Shown: in pieces, positions 54,350 through 64,000 of the stretch
How positions within the stretch are numbered: position 1 is the stretch's first letter
How the letters are laid out: each line of letters opens with the position of its first letter
DNA from: Ryuthela nishihirai
Taxonomy: Eukaryota > Arthropoda > Arachnida > Araneae > Heptathelidae
Assembly: GCA_038380435.1 (NCBI GenBank)
Contig: JAWZYU010000017.1
Location: forward strand, 18,413,283-18,477,282
Length of the DNA: 64,000 nt
Direction: 5' to 3'
Notes under the pieces: generated by a model
Told to the model about the DNA's origin: nothing
Seen by the model: only the letters and a program-made list of their open reading frames with translations
The model's database searches: none
Position numbers and translations under genes: made by a program

Positions 54350-54866
54350 ATATAAGGGACCTGGGTTCGAACCCCAGGTAAGGCATGGATGTCTGTTGTT
54401 TTTCTGCTGAGGACCTGCCATCCTCGGAGACCTACCATATTCCCCGAAAATAAGCCCTAGCATGGTTTTTCAGGATGCTCGTAATATAAGCCCTACCCCA
54501 AAAATAAGCCCAGTTAAGATCGTCAGTCAGACGGATGCATTTAGTACGTCCGTTGCAACACACCACGGACGTATTGAATTATAAAATATATAATTATAAA
54601 TAAATATTGACATTAATAATTAAAATAAATGATAATATAAATTATAATTAAGTATTTGTAAATACCCAAGTGGGCGCCTTTGGACGAGTGGTAAAATAAG
54701 ACATCCTCTGAAAATAAGCCCTAATGCGTCTTTTGGAGCAAAAATTAATATAAGACCCGGTCTTATTTTTGGGGAAACACGGTATGATCCTCACAGACCT
54801 TCTACTATGGCATATAAACTGACAGGCTCTGTGGTAAGCAGCTGCTTGAAGGGGGTATTTATTTTT
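54350..54866 (+). repeat. SINE2 copy split by another element
   Basis: Left part 54350-54434: gggacctgggttcgaacccc (B box), ggtaaggcatggatgtc, ctgctgaggacctgccatcc. Right part 54785-54866: gatcctcacagacct, tctactatggcatataaac, taagcagctgcttgaaggggg. The break sits in the middle of the SINE, and about 15 bp (atcctc--agacct) is present on both sides of the insert. Confidence 0.85.
54435..54784. mobile_element. ~350-bp inverted-terminal-repeat element (MITE)
   Basis: Left end catattccccgaaaataagc, right end cttatttttggggaaacacg then gta: inverted ends of at least 22 bp. More of this sequence (aaaataagccctaatgcgtc then ttttggagc) matches a short element I have seen in many animal genomes, but I will not name it without a search. 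The interior is AT-rich. Younger than the SINE2 it splits. Confidence 0.75.
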
Positions 54867-55307
54867 TTATTTAGAGCACTGTTATATATTGTAAAATTAA
54901 AAACGTGCTGTGAAGCATCTTAGTGGCAAATGAACAGCTATGCCTTGTATTAGATTCAAAATGAAACGTTGCAGAGATTGATAAAGTTTACTTGCAAAAG
55001 TGAGCATCCCTAGTTTTTAAATGAAAAGGTTACAGCTGTTTGTATTTTGTAAAATTCATTTTCCCACCGCCGGATTTGGGGGCGGGAAGACAGACCTGGA
55101 AATAGACATTTAGTAACGGTAAACGGGCAGTATAGTATTAAACTTATTTATATTTAATGCATTTTTTAATAATTTTTAAGATTTTTGAAACGGAAGAGAA
55201 AATATTACATTGAAATCCAGTCTGTTGCAACCACCTAAATTTTTTTTCTAGATTCTGGCCTGCATTTTCCTATAAACATTAGGATTCTGTTTTAAGTTTA
55301 ATAAGTA

Positions 55308-55490
55308 CTCTGTGGCTGAGTAGTTAGCATGCTTGGCTACTGATCAAAGAGACCTGGGTTCGGTCGCCAAATTAGGCATAGATGTTTGTGTTGTTTCTCT
55401 GCTGAGGACCTGCCATCCTCACAGACCTACTACAGGTGTATTAAACTGGCTGGTCATGACACCTCTGGCAAGCAGCTGCTTGAGGGGACA
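55308..55490 (+). repeat. SINE2 copy, full length
   Basis: gtggctgagtagttagcatg (A box), gacctgggttcggtcgcc (B box), ctgctgaggacctgccatcc, tcacagacctactac, ggcaagcagctgcttgaggg. Confidence 0.85.
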
Positions 55491-55611
55491 AAATTATTGC
55501 AGAGATTGAAATCTCAGTAGTCTGAAATAGTTTTGTTCAAAACAAATATATTTTAAATATTTTATTTATACTTGAGTTCTGCATAAATAAAGTAATATAA
55601 AAGAAAAAAAA

Positions 55612-55797
55612 CTCCCCTCAAGCAGCTGCTTGCCACAGAGGTCTGACAGGAGCCTGGCAATTTACATGCCATAGTAGAAGATCTGAGAGGATGGCAGGAC
55701 CTCAACAGAAAAACGACACACACATCCATGCCTAATCCGGGGCTCGAACCCAGGTCCCTTAGATCAGTAGCCAAGCGTGCTAACCACTCGGCTACAG
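55612..55797 (-). repeat. SINE2 copy, full length, inverted to its neighbour
   Basis: Minus strand: ggctaagtgg-like head tgtagccgagtggttagcac, B box ggttcgagcccc, and 3' end gtggcaagcagctgcttgag. Together with 55308-55490 it forms a pair of inverted SINE2 copies 120 bp apart that could pair in RNA. Its head truncates a Tc1 relic. Confidence 0.88.
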
Positions 55798-56602
55798 GAA
55801 TTGAAATGGCAGACCAAAGGGCTTTAAAACCGTTGCCATGAAAGGATGTACCTGATGTGCAATAATGTTTAGGTAGGTGGTAGACGTCATAGTTTCCTAC
55901 ACATGAATGATGATGACCCATGTTTTCCCAGCATAACATTGCCCAAAGCATTACACTTCTTCCACTGGTTTTTTTTTTGTCCCATGCTGCATCCTGGTGC
56001 CAACACTTACCCAGGTAAACGACACGCACACACCAATTTATCACACCAGACCTTTTTCCAATCATTCAAGGTCCGGTTTTGATGCTCACGTGTCCATTGT
56101 GGGCACTTTCAATGGTGAACCAAGGTTATCAATGGTACTTGTAGTGGCCTGTGACTACTCAGCTCCGTTTTCGACAGGGTTCGATGTACTGTGTGTTGTG
56201 ACACATTACTCCCATCAACGGCGTTCAAATTACGGGCATGTTGCACCACAGTATCCTTTCTGTTGGCTTTTGCCATATGAAATAGACTTTGCTAACCTCT
56301 AGCATTAATGAGTTATGGTCAGCCCACACTTTGCTGGTGGTTCGTGGTTTCTCCCCTCGGACCATTTTTTGAAGGTACTAACACGGTTGACCTCAGAAAT
56401 GCTCTGACCCAGTTGTCTAGTTATTATAATTTGGCCTTTGTCAAACTCGCTTAAGTCCGCTGCCTTTCCAATCTCAACAAGAATAACAGTTGCTCAATAT
56501 CGGGTGTTATACCATTTAATAACCACACGTGCCTCGTTTACCTGCAGTTGCTGCAATTTGCATAAAGATGTGCTGTTCATAATGTTTTGGCTCTTCAGTG
56601 TA
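55798..56602 (-). pseudogene. Tc1-like transposon relic
   Basis: Right terminus tatacactgaagagccaaaa. Inward on the minus strand: DLSEFDKGQIIITRQLGQS (helix-turn-helix region), SQHTVHRTL, KCPQWTREHQNRT, and an MLWAMLCWENMGHHH segment of the central domain. Second and third catalytic residues are lost because the element is cut by SINE2 at 55797. Many stops. Confidence 0.82.
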
Positions 56603-56865
56603 TATATGTTGCAGATATATAAAAATTTGCTTCCATACGTATAGACATACATGTGTATTATTGGTTTGGATAGCAAACAAGCATCGATTGAAATTTGGTG
56701 TTATTCTGAAACAAAATGAAAACGAATTCTGTAACATCTTTACATCAGTGCAGATCACACTGTTGATGTACTTCAATTTATAAATGCACACTGTGTATTT
56801 CTTATTCTGAAGGACTTTTTAAATTCTCTAATGTGTCAATAATTTTCTGCATTCCTGCTTTCTTA

Positions 56866-57039
56866 ATAGAATGCAAAGAGGGACTAAATTCTGTGTTTTT
56901 TAATGACTTCTGTCTGTTTCAAGCTGTTAGTACTACTATGCTGAATTGTTGTTCAGTGTTTGCAGCAGCTAATATTGTTTTTGGGCGATGGGATGAATCC
57001 AAAGCTGAGGAAAACACACTTTTTGCCAACCACGGATGA
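56866..57039 (+). other. Possible coding exon of unknown protein
   Basis: An open frame preceded by a pyrimidine-rich acceptor-like ctgctttcttaatag. It encodes ECKEGLNSVFFNDF, then FAAANIVFGRWDESKAEEN and a stop. The composition looks protein-like, but I recognise no family and see no matching partner exon. It could also be a transposon remnant. Confidence 0.2.
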
Positions 57040-57519
57040 TAACCTTGATTATGTAATCATCTGGCAATATATCATGAGCGATCAGTCCAATCTTTTCCTG
57101 GCTAGGGTTTCCGATTTCTGAACAATTTTAAATTCTGGAGAATCCCTAAAAAATCAAATTGCATATAATATATTTAGTTTCTTAGATTTTTTTCAAATAT
57201 TTTATTGAAATGATTAAAATTGTAATTACTAACAAAACAACTTGCTAACTTAACACAAAACTGTAGTTTTAAAAATCTTTGATACATATTCATTATATTT
57301 ATTATAATGCAAAAAAAATATCAAACGTATTCTCTGGTTTTACACTTAGATTTCAGTAAAAATATTTTAGTTTAAACAACTAACGCATTGTGTTTAAAGT
57401 AATACTTTAAAAAACAAGGCATCACTTGTTGCATCTAATAATCTTTGTTTTCTTTCCGTGGGGTCTTATAGTTAAAATAGCATCTGAAAGATGTTTTTGA
57501 TTTGGATACTATACTCCCT

Positions 57520-57621
57520 ACCCAACCGCAATCTCCACAAAATATCCATAAGATATCTAAGATGACCCATGGATAGCTAATGGTCATCTTAGATATCTCT
57601 TAGAGATTGTGATTGTGTGGG
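57520..57621. repeat. ~100-bp inverted repeat
   Basis: Inner arms taagatatctaagatgacc (57549-57567) and ggtcatcttagatatctctt (57582-57601), and outer arms cccaaccgcaatctcc and gagattgtgattgtgtggg. A small hairpin element, apparently inside the possible coding remnant 57605-57780 (-). Confidence 0.8.
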
Positions 57622-57780
57622 TCCTTTGTCAATGCGGTAAAATTTTCAATGGATGAAAGTGGTTTTGCCTTCACTGCAGATATTGCCTTTTCTAGTTCGT
57701 TTTTTAATCTTGGTTCTGTATAAATACCCGTGTTTACTATAGCCTCTGTATTCTCCTCTACTACTGGATTCTTTTAAAGT
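57605..57780 (-). pseudogene. Unidentified coding-like remnant
   Basis: The minus-strand frame reads NPVVEENTEAIVNTG, IYTEPRLKNELEKAISAV and SSIENFTALTKD. It has no stops for about 57 codons and a plausible amino-acid composition. It ends at the inverted repeat 57520-57621 and at a stop upstream. No family recognised. Confidence 0.25.
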
Positions 57781-58235
57781 CCTTTCCATAATTGATTTTC
57801 CCAATTTTAATTTTACTTCACATACGATAGAAATCGTTTAGTTCATCGCGTAAGCAACTCCGATTACTCAAAAACTTTATGAGCGAATATAATAATTTAT
57901 TTTGTTGTTTCAATATTGCTCAAAGTGGAAATAACACCGCGAAGGAAATTCTGTATATGCCCAAAACTAACCTGATGGAAGCTACGAGGGTATATATGCA
58001 AATGATCAAAAAACGGGAAAATGCAAAATGTGTTTATTTATATTCATCAGTGCATAGTAGGCCGATTGAACGTTACAGATATTTGAGAGGTCCTTATACA
58101 GGCTTTCTCATTATACGACCTCGGCGGGTTATACAAGCTTGTAGACATCCTCGGCATTCCATCAATCAGATGGTTAATGGCATCCTGAGGTGTGGCATCC
58201 AAACAGCATTCAATTGGGCACAACTATACAAGGTT

Positions 58236-58419
58236 AACAGCCGTCCCATGGCCGAGTGGTTATCTAAGGGACCTGGCTTCGATCCCCGGGTAAGGCATTG
58301 ATGTATGTGTCGTTTTTCTGCTGAGGTCCTGCCATCACAGACCTACTATGGCATATAAACTGACAGCCTCCTGTCAGACCTCTGTGGCAAGCAGCTGCTT
58401 GAGGGGGTATTTATTTATT
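58236..58419 (+). repeat. SINE2 copy, full length, with target-site duplication
   Basis: Best-preserved SINE2: ccatggccgagtggttatc (A box), ggcttcgatccccggg (B box), ctgctgaggtcctgcc, ctactatggcatataaactg, ctgtggcaagcagctgcttg then agggggtatttattta. An 11-bp duplication tatacaaggtt flanks it at 58225-58235 and 58420-58430. It interrupts the Tc1 relic. Confidence 0.92.
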
Positions 58420-58535
58420 TATACAAGGTTCGCCGCAGGAGGGAGCTGATGAACGCAACGACCCATAAGGTTGGGTGACAAGGCTGGGAAGTATGTCCAC
58501 ACCTTGAAGACTGTTCGTTGTTGCAGTATGTGGGG

Positions 58536-58690
58536 ACTAATTCTGCAGCAGGAAGACCATACCTGGACTAATTCTGCAGCAGGAAGACTAGCCATGCCTG
58601 GACTAATTCTGCAGCAGGAAGACTAGCCATGCCTGGACTAATTCTGCAGCAGGAAGACTCCTCTTCCTGAAGAATTAGTCCAGGCATGTT
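58536..58690. repeat. 31-35-bp tandem repeat, four units, with an inverted end
   Basis: actaattctgcagcaggaag recurs at 58536, 58567, 58601 and 58636, spaced by catacctgg or actagccatgcctgg. At 58667-58687 cctgaagaattagtccaggc follows in inverse orientation to the unit, so the last unit can pair with it. It has expanded inside Tc1 transposase sequence. Confidence 0.9.
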
Positions 58691-59150
58691 CATAACGAAG
58701 ATCGTGCCACACAGATAAGGGAGGGGTGCTACAAGACTATGGATGTAACGTCTTACCATTAGCGTGCCAGAAACATGCAACAGAGTTGTCCGGCTGCATA
58801 TGTGATTCCACCCCATACCATTGCACCATGGTAGAGAGTAATATGGGAGCTAACGGAATAGACTTCCTCATGCCATGTGGACAAACGGCTGTGTGGCATG
58901 CCAAAACAGAATCTGAACTCGTCTGTGTACAAAACTCTCCATCCCATTGTCCAATGTTGCCTCGCTCAACATTAATGGGTCTATGGTATAACTGTGATGT
59001 GCTGCAACAGCAGATGCCAGACTGGATGCCTCATACCTGTATCATACAAATATCTAATGGTTTGCGTGGAGACTACAGTGCCCATAGCTGTCTCCATTGT
59101 TATTCCAAACATTTCCAAATTTTTTACCTGTTAAGTTAATATAAATTTCA

Positions 59151-59646
59151 CCTGTTGCAATCTAGATCCTTTGCCAAGAAGAGCTCTTTATTGCTCCTTT
59201 TCAAGTAAACCACTTCTAATGAGACGTGTACTTTTAGAATTAATAAAATTTAAGTTAATCGTTAATAAATAATAACCAACACAGGAATTATTTTTAATTG
59301 ATATAACAGAATTTTTCAACTCATTTTTCTTCGAATTGGATCAGCAGGGAATTGAAATATTCTGTAATTATTCTTCAAGTGATTAGAAAGTTCATCACTG
59401 AACAGGCAATCCAAAATATTTTAATAAAAAGAGTAAAAATCTCTAATACATATGGCGATTTTACTACATTATTAAACGGGATGAATGGGAACAAAAATAT
59501 CACATACCACTCTTTGAATCGACCAGAATCTTCATAGCTATTCCAACTATATCCTTTATCAGAGGGCATACGATTGATATCTTGCTTGTGTACCATACGG
59601 CGAGAATGGAAATGGAACTTATTCCAGTTACATTCTCTAGCAGAGA
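59151..59646. other. Intergenic DNA, nothing recognised
   Basis: AT-rich. Overlapping frames at 59352-59537 (+) and 59375-59686 (-) carry no recognisable motif. Confidence 0.3.
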
Positions 59647-59950
59647 AGTTGGGTTGTTTTACCTCTGAGCAGCACTTTTTATACACAATGGGCTAAATTG
59701 CCAGATTGCAAGGACCCTGAAGGTTCAGAGAAAAGCGAGGAAGGACATCCACTTGACAGTTGTTAGGAGACAGATGGTAACTTCCTATCTAGCCCATCAA
59801 GCATATTGTTTAAAGTGCATAGGGTATGGCTCTCCTGCTTACAGCTTAAACATTGCATCCCTTAAATATTGCAAGCCCATTAGTGGACTTTTTCTCCCCA
59901 AAAATGATTGCAGTTTAATGGAGATACATCTCAATGCTAGATCACGGGGG
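59647..59950 (-). repeat. SINE1, decayed and 5' truncated
   Basis: gttgggttgttttacctctg, agcagcactttttat, atgggctaaattgccagatt, aaggaccctgaaggttcag, gagacagatggtaac and ggtatggctctcctgc match the SINE1 3' end and body on the minus strand with strong divergence. Confidence 0.75.
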
Positions 59951-60056
59951 CAGCTTGCCCATTAGGACACTTGCATCACTGTCCCACCAAAAATAATCAC
60001 AAAATAAACGATTTCAAATATAGTATTAATAATTTATCATATTTAATTTGTTCTCA

Positions 60057-60748
60057 TCTCTAAATGGTAACTAGGTAATCACTGAAGGACAGATATGCAC
60101 CAATCCCCTGTGATGATGCATAGAACTGGCCAGGGCTAGCACCAAAAGTACGACCCCACCATCTCGTGGTGCAAGCCGTTAGTACCTTTGAAAAGAGATG
60201 TTTTCTTGTGCAGAGGGGGGCGGGGGCTGCCACATCAGTGTAGCCTATGATTTGTACTACAATGGCTACTTTTTTTCCCTACCCTGCTGAGGAGTGGTCA
60301 ACCACACAGGGTGCTGACCACATAAACTAACCAGAATGGAATAATGGTTGTGCTTGATTATGGATCCTGAATTTGCTGCACTGGTGAGCTTCTGTTGGGG
60401 AAAAATCTTCCAGTGTGTTTTCTGTTTTTTTATGGATTAACAGCCCCAAGTGAATAAATTCATAGTATATATTTTATCAGCTGGTGGATAATCCTGATCT
60501 GAGGTCATCACAGGTACCTGAAAACTTGCTTCTACAGGTATCATCAAACTTACATTGTAGGAAGTCTTCCAGTGTAGATGGTTTCAGCATTTAGTAGTGG
60601 GGGAAACAGGTCTTTGCCTTATGCCTGCGATTAAGGGGCTGCTTGATATTGTTGTCACTTCCTCTCAATAAACACAGCTTCCTTAAACATCCCCCTAACC
60701 ATTTTCTCCTCATAGGTAGTTGGAATGTGAGGACTACACAGAGATTCA
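60057..60748 (+). mobile_element. LINE 5' half, plus orientation, joined to LINE F
   Basis: Leader from the LINE 5' end (taactaggtaatcactgaag) through ggataatcctgatctgagg and the start of the ORF (agtagtgggggaaacaggt, the SSGGTG area) to gtagttggaatgtgaggact. It breaks at acacagagattcatg and abuts the GAT tail of LINE F. Confidence 0.85.
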
Positions 60749-63700
60749 TGATCATCATCCTCAAGCAGCCATGGGCTACGGAGATCCAACCAGACCGCGC
60801 AATTTAGGTCTCCAATCATATCTGTTCTGAGCTATATCTGCTGCGTCTGACCACTGTACACCAATTCTAGCAAGGTCCTGTTTGATATTGTCTTCTCACA
60901 TCTTCCTAGGTCTCCCCCTCTTTCTGGGGCCTTTAGGTACACTGTTCATAACCCTATTCGATAATCTATAATTATCCATACGGACAACATGGCCAAACCA
61001 GCAGAGTCAGAGTCTCCGCACAATATGCTGCTCAGAGGAGGTTGCCAACTCCTTTGCGTAACCTCTTCATTGCTTACAAAGTAGAACCACCTAATATCCA
61101 AGACACTGTGTAAGCATCTAGCATCAAGTTTCCTGATATCTTCTTTTCAAAGCATCCAAGTTTCACTAACATAACTAACCCTAGGGGGAATAAAACTATT
61201 ATACAGTTTAATTTTAGTGTTTACGTCTATACTCTTATATCTCCACTTTCTCCATTGATTCTTAAATGTCCCGGCAGCAATCCCTATTATTCTGTTAATC
61301 TTATGCCACACATCATCAGTATCTGTTACATAGCTCCCAAGGTAATTAAACTGAGACACCTTCTCAAGACTGCAGCCATTCAGATTAACTGAACCACAGC
61401 TTACCTGACCAATTTTCATGACTTTAGTTTTCTCTCTGTTGATAACCAAACCTAGACTACTACCAGTCTCGTGAACAGCTCGAATGAAAGAGTTCATCTC
61501 ATCAGTATCATTTGCAAATCATCTCATCAGTATCATTTGCAAATCATCAGCATAATCTAAATCAGAAATTTTCGTACCTCCAGATCATTTAAGGCCAAAA
61601 TCTTTCCCTTGCAATGAATTTCGAATAACATAATCAATAACCAAACTAAAGAGAAAAGGCTACAAAATGCACCCTTGTCGAACACCAGAAGTAATGCTAA
61701 ACCAATTGCTACAAGTCTTACCAACTCTCACACGACTTAGTGTTATTATAGAGAGCTTTCATTATATTACCTAACTCATCTGGTATGTCATAGGATCTCA
61801 CAATCATCCAAAAATTATGACAATCAACAGAGCCAAAAGCCTTTTTGAAATCAACAAAGCTAGCAACCAAAGGTTTCTGAAACTCTAAACATTTCTCAAG
61901 AATTTGCCTAAGTGAAAATATCTGATCTACACATCCCCTACCACTTCTGAATCCACATTGCTCATCACGCAATTGCATGTCAACCAGATCCTTAATTCTA
62001 TTAAGCACAATCATGGAAAGAACTTTACCTGGAACAGAGAGTAGGCTGATACCCCTATAGTTATCACAAGAACTGCGTTCACCTTTTTTAAAAATTGGGA
62101 CAATAATAGCTGTAGTAAAATCCTTAGGAAAAATACCTTTATCATAAAAAAATATTCAAAATTTCTGTCACCCACATGGTAATCGAAACATTCCCAGCTC
62201 TAAGCATTTCCTAAGTAAGTTCATCTACCCCTTGGGATTTATCTGGTTTAAGTTTAGAAATTGCCAAACTAACTTTAGATTGTGTTATAGGACCAACATT
62301 AAAGTCACCAGAGCATCTATCATCAGCAAAAAGAGTGGGAGTAAAACTACCCACATTGTTTAGAACATCACTAAAATGCTCAATCCACCTAGCCATGACA
62401 AAATCCTCACCTTCTATAACCCTACCTTGTTTATCCTTCAATCCTTGTATACCTGTCCTTTTTCTACCACATAAAACATTAACTATCTGGTACAGCTCTC
62501 TGCTGTTGTGTGGTCTAACTGCTTCCTCGTCTTTGTCAGCCAAGCCGTCAAGCCAAAGATTCTTATCAGTAGCTAACTGATCTTTTACACATTTATTAAG
62601 TTCTCTGTAATGCTTTCTATTAGGACTAGTAGGGTATTGATTAAGGACATTCCTGCAGTTGTTTCTTTCCGATATATGCTCAAGTGCCTTATCACTCAGA
62701 TAATTCTGTCTCTTCTGCTCCTTTTTAACTAAAAGAGTACTGTTAGTGTCCAAAAAAGCCTGTTTAAAATGATCCCATTCTTCCTCCACTTCAGTAGTAA
62801 GCAAACCACGACTGTCATAATGACTAAGTAACCTATCATGGTAAACTTTGGCTATAACTGGATCTTTCAGAGCTTCAGTATTAAAAGTAAATTTTTTAAC
62901 CCTAGCACAACACTTTTTAAGTTTAAGTTGCAAGACACTTTTAACAAGGTAATGGTCAGATCCAATTTCAGCTCCCCTATATGCTCTGGTATTCCTAACA
63001 GAACTAGCCCATTTGCTGTTAATTAATATGTAATCAATCATATTCTTATGCAGCCCATCAGGTGAAACCCATGTATACTTATGTATGTCGCGGTGTTTGT
63101 AATAAGTGTTAGTTATTCTGAATCCATTGAGTTTACTTACCTGTAGGAGACGTTGCCCATTGCCATTGCAGCTACCAATACCAAAAGGGCCTATTACTCC
63201 TGCCCAAAGGTCAGAGTCAGCACAAACTTTGACATTGAAGTCACCAAGAACAAGGGTAATATCTCCTTTCTTGACAGAATTCAAAATATCCTGAAGTTGT
63301 TCATAAAACCTATCCTTCTCATCCTCATCGGCATCTTCAGTGGGGGCATAACAGCAGATAACATTCAAGTCTTTAACGCTTGTCTGAAATTTTGCTGTAA
63401 GAAACCTTTCATTAATGCACTCATATCTTAGAAGAGCATCACTAGCGTGTCTGCTGAGAAGCAGACCCACGCCTTGGTAATGCTTATTGTCGTCCCTCCG
63501 TGAAAAGAGAAATTTAAGATTATTTTTAAGAATCTGACCTTTATTTGTCCATCTGGTCTCTTGCAAGCCGAGAATATCTAAATTATAATGGTGGAATTCT
63601 TGTGAGAGGACATCAAGAGAAAAAGCTCTGTGCAGAGTCCTCACATTCCAACTACCTATGGAGAGAAAATGGTTAGTGGGATGTTTAAAGAAACTATGTT

Positions 63701-64000
63701 TATTGAGAGAGGGAATGCCGACAATATCAAACAGCCCCCTAATCGCAGACATGGGGCAAAGACCCGTTCCCCCACTACTAAAGGCTGAAGCCATCTACAC
63801 TGGAAGACTTCCTCCAATGTAGAATTTGACGATACCAATAGAAGCAAAGAGTTCAGGTGCCTGCGATGGCTTCTGCTCAGGATTATCCACCAGCTGATAA
63901 ACATATCCTGTGAATCTATTCACTTGGGGCTGTCAACCCACAAACAAAGAGAAAACACAGCATAAGATTCTCCCTCCACAGAAGCCCACCAGTGCAGCAA
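60749..64000 (-). mobile_element. LINE copy F, runs off the window
   Basis: Minus-strand LINE from its trinucleotide tail (atcatcatcctc on the plus strand) past the ORF start at 63794 into the leader, which is still continuing at 64000. It carries a 25-bp tandem duplication at about 61496-61545 (catctcatcagtatcatttg then caaat, twice). Confidence 0.92.
60790..63794 (-). pseudogene. LINE F endonuclease/reverse transcriptase
   Basis: The longest intact stretch of the family: 527 codons at 63794-62211 without a break, from MASAFSSGGTGLCPMS through the whole endonuclease (SWNVRTL, LGLQETRW, LVLGDFNVKV, NMIDYIL, GSDHYLV) and the linker to the RT fingers. A stop replaces the codon after VDELT. The palm A piece (SFVDFKKAFGSVD) is at 62014-61718, palm C is disrupted by the duplication at 61496-61545, and a C-terminal piece lies at 61497-61147. 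This shows that endonuclease and RT were one ORF. Confidence 0.9.

Larger units (their letters stand above)
58080..59150 (-). pseudogene. Tc1-like transposon relic, split by SINE2 and a tandem repeat
   Basis: Minus strand: YTDEFRFCFG (first aspartate), GAMVWGGITYAAGQLC, SGTLMVRRYIHSLVAP and PYLCGTIFVMN. After the tandem repeat and the SINE2 comes a C-terminal piece (DAINHLIDGMPRM, QACITRRG) at about 58090-58210. Frames are broken repeatedly. The plus-strand ORFs at 57879-58301 and 58726-59139 are largely shadows. Confidence 0.78.

Noticed and set aside
58536..58690. CRISPR-like array
   Set aside because: Only four units with spacers that are themselves repeated; eukaryotic setting and inside a transposase.

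Overview
This is a stretch of an AT-rich, intron-rich and transposon-packed animal genome. Two nuclear genes for mitochondrial proteins can be reconstructed exon by exon. MRPS33 (mitochondrial small-subunit ribosomal protein mS33) lies on the minus strand, with a first coding exon at 29122-28917 and a last exon at 12069-11937. CHCHD4/MIA40 (intermembrane-space oxidoreductase) lies on the plus strand, with exons at 31904-31925, 45197-45283 and 52992-53332. The two genes diverge from a region of about 2.8 kb. Introns of 16.8, 13.3 and 7.7 kb, tRNA-derived SINEs, RTE-like LINEs, a Penelope-like element and many Tc1/mariner elements point to an invertebrate with a large, repeat-rich genome. An arthropod such as a chelicerate is plausible, but the sequence alone does not fix the taxon.

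Layout. 1-9 kb: intergenic, with SINEs, a 5' truncated Ty3/gypsy element set in a degenerate tandem repeat, and a foldback element. 9.1-11.7 kb: a LINE that meets the MRPS33 3' end. 11.9-29.1 kb: MRPS33, whose single intron holds a decayed LINE, a tRNA-like inverted repeat, a degenerate short-period repeat, a 4-kb inverted pair of an unfamiliar terminal-inverted-repeat element, and a near full-length LINE split by an intact 1.49-kb DD41D mariner-type transposon with a perfect TA duplication. 29.1-31.9 kb: divergent promoter region, with another short-period repeat and a possible small gene beside CHCHD4. 31.9-53.4 kb: CHCHD4. Intron 1 holds an old plus-strand LINE (about 35.3-45.0 kb) invaded by a younger minus-strand LINE, a Tc1 element, a Penelope-like element and a hairpin element. 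It also holds a transposase fragment enclosed by 140-bp inverted arms. Intron 2 holds SINEs, local duplications and a Tc1 relic. 53.4-64 kb: downstream DNA with more SINEs, two Tc1 relics and a LINE running off the window.

How the parts relate. The autonomous engine is one LINE family of about 3.5 kb with a single AP-endonuclease/reverse-transcriptase ORF and a GAT-repeat tail. One SINE family (here SINE2) shares a stretch of the LINE 3' end, which suggests the LINE mobilises it. Insertions nested in insertions give a relative age order. Most long ORFs on either strand are antisense shadows of LINE copies. I see no CRISPR, operon or prokaryotic feature.
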